Under the pieces are notes generated by a model. That model saw only the letters and a program-made list of their open reading frames with translations, had not been told where the DNA came from and did no database searches. From the NCBI GenBank assembly GCA_002450075.1, contig DJYJ01000009.1, positions 1-64,000 of the forward strand: a DNA stretch of 64,000 nucleotides. Direction: 5' to 3'. The position numbers were made by a program, and so were the translations under genes. Below are positions 58,063 through 64,000 of this stretch, in pieces (the first letter of the stretch is position 1; every line of letters starts with the position of its first letter). Source of the DNA: Clostridiales bacterium UBA6981. Lineage in GTDB: Bacteria > Bacillota > Clostridia > Oscillospirales > Oscillospiraceae.

Positions 58063-58422
58063 TCAGAGCAGGAAAAACGCCGCGATCAGCCCAGCCGCCG
58101 CGCCGAGAAGAAAATACAGCAGCCGCGTGAGCACCGTGATGCTGCTCGGCGGGGCATGGGCGGCCGTATACTCCCAGGCCGCCCTGCGAGCCTGACGCAG
58201 GATCTGCGCGCTGCTGACCCCGCGGCGGGTAAAGAGATCATCGCAAAGTATGAATATTGCCTCCTTGAAATACTCGGTATTCGGTGACTTTACGATGATC
58301 ACATTGCCCGCGCTTCCGCGAATCACCTCCCCCTCTCTGCCGCGATCCTCTGCAAAGGAGCGGCGCGGGATGAACAGTCTTCCGAGCGTGCCGCCAAGTA
58401 CGCTTCGGATCCGGCCGATCAT
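58063..58422 (-). CDS. Small tail-anchored protein downstream of spoIIE
   Basis: The 119 residues have a basic N-terminus (RIRSVLGGTLGRLFIPRR), a middle segment with VIIVKSPNTEYFKEAIFILCDDLF, and a C-terminal hydrophobic helix (about 101-119) that ends the protein, giving a tail-anchored topology. I do not recognise the family. Its ATG overlaps the spoIIE stop by four bases, so it is probably made together with SpoIIE during sporulation and could interact with it. Confidence 0.75.
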   Translation of the reverse strand: MIGRIRSVLGGTLGRLFIPRRSFAEDRGREGEVIRGSAGNVIIVKSPNTEYFKEAIFILCDDLFTRRGVSSAQILRQARRAAWEYTAAHAPPSSITVLTRLLYFLLGAAAGLIAAFFLL

Positions 58423-60743
58423 ACCCGTTCCTCCACGCGCACGGTGACGACAGTCATATCGTCGCCGCTGCCATAGAGCTTTTCCGCCTCACGCAGCGTG
58501 TTTTTGGCAAGTGATTTCATATCCTCACCGCTTCGCAGCAGCATATTTTTCACCCATTCATCCTCACCGTCGGCAATAACGCCGTCTGAGGCGATGATCG
58601 CCGTAGAGCCGGGCTGGAGCTTCATGCGCACAACGTCCGGTGCGCTGCCGCCGCCGAGACTGAGCCCGGCTGCGAGCGTTTCGCCCTTGATGCGGCGGAC
58701 GGTCCTGCCGTTTCGGACATAGGAAGGCGCGGCACCGTATTTGTAAAAGCAGGTCTCTCCGGAGAAAAGATCGATGCACATCAGATCAACCGTTGCAAAG
58801 CCCCAGTTTTCTCCGCTGCGCAGGAGCAGCGCGGAATTGAGCACCTTCATTGCCGCGGCGCCGTCTGCCCCGGAGCGGAGGAATTTCTCGAGGATCGCGA
58901 CGACTTGCGCACTGTCTCGGGCGGCCTCGTCGCCTGTGCCCATACCATCGGAGAGGATCACACAAAGGACGCCCGAATCGGTCTTGAAATAGCTGCCCTT
59001 GTCGCCGCTGACACGCTCGCCGCGTTTCTTCAGCGCAGCGATCCCGACAGAGACGGCCAAAGGCTCGGCCTCGAGCACGACGAGGCGCACGTCGGACACC
59101 TCCGTTCCCTGGGGGAGACAGACGCGCACGCCTAATATGTTCGATAGCCGCTCGAGATATCCGGGATCGGATGTCAGCGGAACGAGAGAGCCACTCTCCA
59201 TAGCGGCACGCAGCCTGCCGCGGCCGTCACGGTAGACGGACACCTCGGCGTCGATCTCAATCGAACGCAGATAGCGCAGCAGCCGCTGTTCGGCAAGGAG
59301 ATCCGAGCCGTTGACGCTGCCGAGCTCATCGGACACGGCCGTGAGAAGGCGGGCCATATCTGCGTACTGCTCCCATGCCACAGCGCTTTTTTCGGCAAGG
59401 CGTGATTTGAGCTCGCGTCGATAATTTTGCGCACGCAGCTCGCTGTTGACGGCACCGATGAAAGCGGCAAGATCCGTACATTTGCTGCGGAAAAAGCCGG
59501 GAATATCCTCGGCGGTAAGCGAGCCGTTCCGGCACATGGCTTTCGTAGCGTCGTTGAGCGCGCTGAGCGTGTCGAGATAGTCCGCGTTCCAGCAGCGGTT
59601 TTTGTTAACACAGTGAACGCAGACCCTGTCCGCAGCCCGGTCAAAGACGCGGGCGATGTCGTTGTCGTTGCTGTTGTCGCAAAGAGAGCTCTCCACGATC
59701 CCGTACAGCTCGCCATAGGCTTCGCCGAGCCCTTTGACCTTATTGGCAACAAAGCGGCGCAGATCCCGCTCGCCGCTTCCGTGCTCGCTGTCATGCAGAA
59801 ACATGCCGAGGCTGCCGAGAAAGCGGGCGGGGAGAAGAATGAAGATGACCGAGGCGCAGAAGGTTTCAAAAAGAGCGGCCGTCGAGACCGCGCCCGACCA
59901 TGCGCATGTTGCGGCAAGAGCGGAAGCAAGGACGAAGGAGAGCGTGAAGACAAGACGGCTGTGACGTGAAAAGACGCCTCCGAGTAACCCGGAGAGGGCG
60001 TAGGCCATGGCGTAGAAGCAGCTGCCGCCCGAAGCAAGATCCGTTGTGATGCCGAGCACGGTGCCGGCCGCAGCTCCGGTGAGCATCCCGCCCTTGAGAG
60101 CGGAGGCCATCAGCACGATCAATGCCAGCGTGCGTCCGATCGAAACAAGATCGAACAGCTTCCAGGGAACGAGAGCCATAAGTGCACACGCGGCAAGAAG
60201 GGTAACGGAAACACTGTGGCGGATCTCGCCCTGTTCAGAGAGATCGCTGCGGTTTTCGATCGCGATGCGGAAGAAATAAGCTCCGCCGAAGGCAAGCACT
60301 GTCTCGAGAATGAGAGCGGCTGCGTCCGGGACAGAGGCACCGGAGAGCGAAAAGCTGCCGAGAAAAGCTGTCAAAGCTGTGATAAGGGCGGCGCAGAAGG
60401 GCATAAAGAGCGGACGCGAGGCAAAGGAAAACTCTTGAAAAATATAGGCCGTTGTAAAGGTGAGCACCGAGGCGGCGATATAGCGGATGCCCCAGCCGAG
60501 CCCGCCGCCGAGCAGATAACCGAGCGCTGCGCCGAGAAGCACAGCGGCGCCGCTCCAACCGGTCCCGGCCGCGGCAACGAGCGCGATGGCAAACGGCGCG
60601 CCGCCGCTTGGTGTTCGCGCGAGCGAGAGCAGATATGCCAGCGTTGCCGCCAGAAAATACCGAAGCGCCGTTAGAAAACGCCTGTCACGGTTTTCAAGCG
60701 AAAACAGTTTCCCCAGTTTGGAGAAAACACTTTGTCCATCCAT
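58419..60743 (-). CDS. spoIIE: Stage II sporulation protein E, PP2C phosphatase
   Basis: SpoIIE dephosphorylates SpoIIAA to activate sigma-F and helps polar division. The 774 residues have about ten membrane helices (about 25-320), a central domain with a Cys pair in VCVHCVNKNRCWN, and a C-terminal PP2C domain with ILSDGMGTGDEA (near 600) and AIIASDGVIADGED. The start is ATG 60743, ten bases after AAAGGAG; GTG 60749 is too close. The upstream gap shows no clear sigma-A promoter or Spo0A box. Confidence 0.95.
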   Translation of the reverse strand: MDGQSVFSKLGKLFSLENRDRRFLTALRYFLAATLAYLLSLARTPSGGAPFAIALVAAAGTGWSGAAVLLGAALGYLLGGGLGWGIRYIAASVLTFTTAYIFQEFSFASRPLFMPFCAALITALTAFLGSFSLSGASVPDAAALILETVLAFGGAYFFRIAIENRSDLSEQGEIRHSVSVTLLAACALMALVPWKLFDLVSIGRTLALIVLMASALKGGMLTGAAAGTVLGITTDLASGGSCFYAMAYALSGLLGGVFSRHSRLVFTLSFVLASALAATCAWSGAVSTAALFETFCASVIFILLPARFLGSLGMFLHDSEHGSGERDLRRFVANKVKGLGEAYGELYGIVESSLCDNSNDNDIARVFDRAADRVCVHCVNKNRCWNADYLDTLSALNDATKAMCRNGSLTAEDIPGFFRSKCTDLAAFIGAVNSELRAQNYRRELKSRLAEKSAVAWEQYADMARLLTAVSDELGSVNGSDLLAEQRLLRYLRSIEIDAEVSVYRDGRGRLRAAMESGSLVPLTSDPGYLERLSNILGVRVCLPQGTEVSDVRLVVLEAEPLAVSVGIAALKKRGERVSGDKGSYFKTDSGVLCVILSDGMGTGDEAARDSAQVVAILEKFLRSGADGAAAMKVLNSALLLRSGENWGFATVDLMCIDLFSGETCFYKYGAAPSYVRNGRTVRRIKGETLAAGLSLGGGSAPDVVRMKLQPGSTAIIASDGVIADGEDEWVKNMLLRSGEDMKSLAKNTLREAEKLYGSGDDMTVVTVRVEERV

Positions 60744-60892
60744 TTCCACCAGTCTCCTTTGGAAGTTTACATAAGGTAAGTCAAATTATAGTTATGTAAT
60801 TTCAAGAAGACAGTCGGACAGCGCTGTAAAAACCGATGTCTTTTCGTGAGGAAAAGCGGGAAAATGACAGGCGGAAGGATAAGGCCTTTTCC

Positions 60893-60921
60893 TTGCCAAA
60901 TGCGGACGGGCATGGTAAAAT
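60893..60921 (+). promoter_or_regulatory. Extended -10 promoter of the ahcY gene
   Basis: TTGCCA (60893-60898) and TAAAAT (60916-60921) are 17 bases apart, with TGG before the -10. No SAH or SAM riboswitch fits into the 30-base leader. Confidence 0.75.
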
Positions 60922-60952
60922 TATCTGTAAATATTTCCGGGAGGACAGAGAT

Positions 60953-62188
60953 ATGAGCCGAATTGCAGACATCGCACTCGCACCGTCGGGAGAGATCAAG
61001 ATCAACTGGGTAGAGCGTAATATGCCCGTGCTGCGCGCACTGGGCGAGGATTTCAAAAAAACAAAGCCTTTCGCAGGGCTTCGCGTAGCACTTTCCGTTC
61101 ATCTGGAGGCGAAAACGGCCTATCTCTGCCGCGTGATGGAGATGGGCGGCGCCGAGATGTATGTGACAGGCTCCAATCCGCTGTCGACCCAGGACGATGT
61201 CGCTGCCGCGCTCGCCGCGGGCGGGATGAACGTCTTTGCGCGTTACGGCTGCTCGATGGAGGAATACGAGGAGTGCCTGTGCAGCGTGCTTGAGGCGGCG
61301 CCGCAGATCATCATCGACGACGGCGGCGATCTGGTGCATCTGATGCACACCCGCTATACCGACCTGATCCCGCAGGTCATCGGCGGCTGTGAGGAGACGA
61401 CCACCGGCATCCATCGTCTCAAGATCATGGCACGCGAGGGAACGCTGCGCTTCCCGATGATGATGGTCAACGAGGCCGACTGCAAGCATATGTTCGACAA
61501 CCGCTACGGCACCGGGCAGTCTGTCTGGGACGGCATCATGCGCACCACCAATTTGGTCGTGGCCGGCAAATATGTTGTCGTATCCGGCTACGGCTGGTGC
61601 GGCAAGGGCGTGTCGATGCGTGCCAAGGGACTGGGAGCCAAGGTCATCGTGACCGAGACCGATCCGATCCGCGCGCTCGAGGCCGTGATGGATGGCTATG
61701 AGGTTATGCCGATGGCGGAGGCGGCGGCACTGGGCGATATTTTCATTACTGTGACCGGCTGCAGCGGCGTCATACGCAAGGAGCATTTTCTCTTGCTCAA
61801 GGACGGTGCGATCCTGTCGAACGCGGGACACTTTGACGTGGAGGTTGACATGGCGGGGCTCGAAGAGCTTGCTGTGAAAAAATATGAGGCACGGCACAAC
61901 ATCCAGGGCTATGTGCTGCCAAACGGAAAAACTGTCTTTGCGATCGCCGAGGGGCGGCTTGTCAATCTGGCCGCCGCAGACGGCCATCCGGCCGAAATCA
62001 TGGATATGAGCTTTGCCGTGCAGGCGCTGAGCGCCGAATATCTCGTGCGCATGCGCGGAAAACTGGACAATACCGTAATAGCCTTCCCGCGTGAGCTGGA
62101 CGAGGCAGTCGCGGCGCGCAAGCTGCGTGCGATGGGCGTTTCGATCGATTCGCTCAGCGACGAGCAGAAGAGTTATCTCGGCGTATAA
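60953..62188 (+). CDS. ahcY: S-adenosylhomocysteinase
   Basis: SAHH hydrolyses S-adenosylhomocysteine to adenosine and homocysteine using bound NAD. The 411 residues contain VHLEAKTAYL, NPLSTQDDVAAAL, the active-site NEADCKHMFDNRYGTGQS (Lys178, Asp182), the NAD loop SGYGWCGKGV (from 211), and the HFDVEVD segment. The length matches the shorter form lacking the roughly 40-residue insert. GGGAGGAC precedes ATG 60953; an upstream in-frame start at 60836 would cover the promoter. Confidence 0.95.
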   Translation: MSRIADIALAPSGEIKINWVERNMPVLRALGEDFKKTKPFAGLRVALSVHLEAKTAYLCRVMEMGGAEMYVTGSNPLSTQDDVAAALAAGGMNVFARYGCSMEEYEECLCSVLEAAPQIIIDDGGDLVHLMHTRYTDLIPQVIGGCEETTTGIHRLKIMAREGTLRFPMMMVNEADCKHMFDNRYGTGQSVWDGIMRTTNLVVAGKYVVVSGYGWCGKGVSMRAKGLGAKVIVTETDPIRALEAVMDGYEVMPMAEAAALGDIFITVTGCSGVIRKEHFLLLKDGAILSNAGHFDVEVDMAGLEELAVKKYEARHNIQGYVLPNGKTVFAIAEGRLVNLAAADGHPAEIMDMSFAVQALSAEYLVRMRGKLDNTVIAFPRELDEAVAARKLRAMGVSIDSLSDEQKSYLGV

Positions 62189-62220
62189 TACAGTCTGGTA
62201 TTTCAGGGAGGTGGATCGGT

Positions 62221-63633
62221 TTGGAGGATGAAGAAAGGATCGACAAGCCAGTCGTTTATGACGATCTTGTCGATAAGCATACCGACGAGCTGACAGAGCT
62301 GCTTGACAATCGGAATATGAAGGCGCTGCGGGAGAGAATGGACGAGATGCCGGAATTCGACGTGGCCGAATTCCTCTCCTCGCTCAAGGACAACCGCATG
62401 CCGATGCTTTTTCGTCTTCTCTCCAAAGAGAAAGCGGCGGAGGTCTTTGCCAATTTTGACGCGCCGGATCAGGAGAGGATCATCAACTCGATCACGGACT
62501 CGGAGCTGGCCGGGATCGTGGAAGAACTGTACGTGGACGATGCGGTCGATATGATGGAGGAGCTGCCCGCGAACGTGGTCAAGCGCGTGATGCGCACGGC
62601 GACGAGCGAGACGCGGAACCTCATCAACCAGTATCTTCATTATCCGGAGAATTCCGCAGGGTCGATCATGACCGCGGAGTTTGTAGATCTGAAAAAATAC
62701 ATGAGCGTCAAGGATGCGTTTGCCCGTATCCGGCGGATCGGCGAGGACAAGGAAACGATCTATATCTGCTTTGTGACCTCGGCCGACCGAAAGCTGGAGG
62801 GCATCGTGACCGTCAAGGATCTGCTGCTGGCCGACCCCGAAACGGTCATCGAGGATCTGATGGACCGCAACGTCATCTATGCCGTGACGACAGAGGACCA
62901 GGAGAGCGTCTCTGAAAAATTCTCGGACTATGACCTGATGGCGCTTCCTGTCGTGGATAAAGAGAACCGCCTGGTGGGTATCGTAACGGTCGACGATATC
63001 ATCGACGTTATGGAACAGGAGGCCACCGAGGATATCCAGCTCATGGCCGGTATGACGCCGTCCGATAAACCGTATCTGCGCACCGGCATCACGGAAATGT
63101 GGAAAAACCGAATCCCGTGGCTGATGTTTTTAATGCTTTCGGCGACCTTTACCAGCATGATCCTGACCTCGTTTGAGGACAGGCTGGCCGTTCAGACGGT
63201 GCTGATCGCCTTTATCCCGATGCTGATGGGCACGGGCGGCAACTCCGGCGCCCAGGCCTCGACCGCCGTGATCCGCAGCCTTTCTCTCGGCGATGTCGAG
63301 CCGAAAGACGTACTGAAGGTCATGTGGAAGGAATGGCGCGTGGCGCTGCTGTGCGGACTGTCGCTTGCAGCGGTCAACTTTGTCAAGATGCTCCTTCTTG
63401 ACGGCATGCTTCTCGGCAACGACAGCATCACAGTTTCCGTCGCGGCGACGGTGAGCGTGTCGATCGTCTTTATCGTCATGTTCGCAAAGGTCGTCGGCAG
63501 CTTTCTGCCCATCGCAGCGGAGAAGATCGGCGTCGATCCCGCGGTCATGGCGAACCCGCTGATCTCAACGCTTACGGATGCGGTGTCGCTTTTGATCTAT
63601 ATTTTTGTGGCGAAACTGGTTTTGAAGATCTGA
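62221..63633 (+). CDS. mgtE: Magnesium transporter MgtE
   Basis: MgtE is a gated magnesium channel. The 470 residues have the N domain (about 20-130, LVDKHTDELTELLDNRNMKALRE), two CBS domains (about 137-260, GSIMTAEFVDL and DYDLMALPVVDKENRLVGIVTVDD), a connecting helix, and five membrane helices with MGTGGNSGAQASTAVIR. The start is TTG 62221, eight bases after GGGAGGTGG; no in-frame ATG is near. It lies 32 bases after ahcY and may be co-transcribed. No M-box precedes it. Confidence 0.95.
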   Translation: MEDEERIDKPVVYDDLVDKHTDELTELLDNRNMKALRERMDEMPEFDVAEFLSSLKDNRMPMLFRLLSKEKAAEVFANFDAPDQERIINSITDSELAGIVEELYVDDAVDMMEELPANVVKRVMRTATSETRNLINQYLHYPENSAGSIMTAEFVDLKKYMSVKDAFARIRRIGEDKETIYICFVTSADRKLEGIVTVKDLLLADPETVIEDLMDRNVIYAVTTEDQESVSEKFSDYDLMALPVVDKENRLVGIVTVDDIIDVMEQEATEDIQLMAGMTPSDKPYLRTGITEMWKNRIPWLMFLMLSATFTSMILTSFEDRLAVQTVLIAFIPMLMGTGGNSGAQASTAVIRSLSLGDVEPKDVLKVMWKEWRVALLCGLSLAAVNFVKMLLLDGMLLGNDSITVSVAATVSVSIVFIVMFAKVVGSFLPIAAEKIGVDPAVMANPLISTLTDAVSLLIYIFVAKLVLKI

Positions 63634-63651
63634 GGATTCGGGTGAGTTCAT

Positions 63652-64000
63652 ATGCAAATGTCCGCATTGCTGACGAAAATGGCGCTGTTCGTGATTGTGA
63701 TCCTGATCGGTATGGTCGGCGCCAGAAAACAGATCCTGACAAAGGATTTCAACCGCGGCCTGAGTTGGCTGATCGTTAACATTTTCATCGTAGCGGCGAT
63801 CATCAACTCGGTCGTCTCGATGGACGCATCCGAGCTTACGATGGGCGAGCTTGGCATGATCCTGCTGATCTCGAGCGTGACCTATGTGGTGCTGTATCTG
63901 CTTGGCGCGCTCACGGTCCGGCTGCTGCGCGTAGACGAGGGAAAAGCACCGCAGCTTGAGCTGCTTATGAGCGCGATCAACAATCTGTTCGTCACGCTTC
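63652..64000 (+). CDS. AEC-family transporter, N-terminal part (cut by window end)
   Basis: The frame from ATG 63652 runs to the window edge (116 codons seen). It reads as membrane helices with KMALFVIVILIGMVGARKQ, then TKDFNRGLSWLIVNIFIVAAIINSV. This matches the first helices of auxin-efflux-carrier (AEC) permeases, which move organic anions such as malate. GGGTGAG lies six bases upstream; ATG 63658 is an alternative start. The rest of the gene lies outside the window. Confidence 0.8.
   Translation, partial: MQMSALLTKMALFVIVILIGMVGARKQILTKDFNRGLSWLIVNIFIVAAIINSVVSMDASELTMGELGMILLISSVTYVVLYLLGALTVRLLRVDEGKAPQLELLMSAINNLFVTL

Noticed and set aside
62189..62220. M-box magnesium riboswitch before mgtE
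   Set aside because: Only 32 bases separate ahcY and mgtE, far too short for an M-box.
1..64000. CRISPR arrays, prophage, transposons, integrases, tRNA or rRNA genes
   Set aside because: No regularly spaced repeats, mobile-element proteins or RNA-gene signatures were seen in any intergenic gap; most gaps are under 200 bases and hold promoters and terminators.

Overview
The window reads as chromosomal DNA of an endospore-forming Clostridia bacterium (Bacillota), most like GC-rich gut Oscillospiraceae/Eubacteriales relatives. Supporting signs are the moderately high GC by eye, Gram-positive sigma-A promoters and strong AGGAGG-type ribosome sites, sporulation genes (spoIIE, a GerW/YtfJ-family gene, DUF2953), an IspH-S1 ribosomal protein fusion, the scpAB, DUF512-der and DUF177-rpmF neighbourhoods, and no outer-membrane genes. 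It is almost entirely protein coding. I saw no rRNA, tRNA, CRISPR array, prophage, transposase or integrase.

Layout. 1-3.1 kb: rplS, then lepB-rbgA-rnhB-yraN (secretion, ribosome assembly, RNase HII). 3.1-10.6 kb: a DUF1540 peptide, a phosphoesterase, and the protein quality-control block tig-clpP-clpX-lon-engB. 10.7-19.9 kb: one long co-directional run: M50 peptidase, scpA-scpB, DUF2953, gerW, dacF-type carboxypeptidase, rluB, BaiN-like flavoprotein, cmk, ispH-rpsA fusion. 19.9-24.9 kb (minus): a lipase-like hydrolase and a surface-protein cluster (SLH/transglutaminase protein, lipoprotein, Ig-like protein with cytoplasmic zinc ribbons). 25-29 kb (minus): two ECF S-components and one-carbon genes fchA, folC, folD. 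29-35.8 kb (minus, with one plus-strand gene): GtrA, RidA with threonine ammonia-lyase, a glyoxalase-fold protein, an MBL hydrolase, a methyltransferase, rsmI, a YjbR protein.

35.9-41.6 kb: a DUF5058 membrane pair with an anchored M20 peptidase, then a MarR regulator divergent from a hydrolase with a large membrane domain. 41.6-44.4 kb (minus): DUF2975, an XRE-type regulator and DUF4173. 44.4-47.1 kb: a metal-efflux set (HMA chaperone, P1B-ATPase, ArsR-type sensor) with a matching operator. 47.1-51.6 kb: a PIG-V-like glycosyltransferase, a GltS-type symporter, and a MATE exporter behind a leader that looks like a translation-controlled attenuator. 51.7-57.1 kb: an RluA-type synthase divergent from DUF177-rpmF, then DUF512-der and a degenerate PlsY homologue. 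57.3-64 kb: a VanY-type peptidase, spoIIE with a small tail-anchored partner, S-adenosylhomocysteinase, mgtE, and the start of an AEC-type transporter.

How the parts connect. The folate block encodes salvage uptake (S-component), polyglutamylation (FolC) and two C1 enzymes. FolD has lost its cyclohydrolase lysine, which makes FchA the likely cyclohydrolase. RidA lies beside the deaminase that makes its reactive enamine substrate. The metal block has sensor, operator, chaperone and pump together. I found no clear wholly new system. The best leads are the MATE attenuator, the FolD/FchA division of labour, the catalytically stripped PlsY paralogue, the internal start of S1 within the IspH fusion, and three poorly described membrane modules (DUF5058-M20, MarR-hydrolase, DUF2975-HTH-DUF4173). 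All motif and spacing statements come from reading the sequence; family names are from recognition, not database searches.
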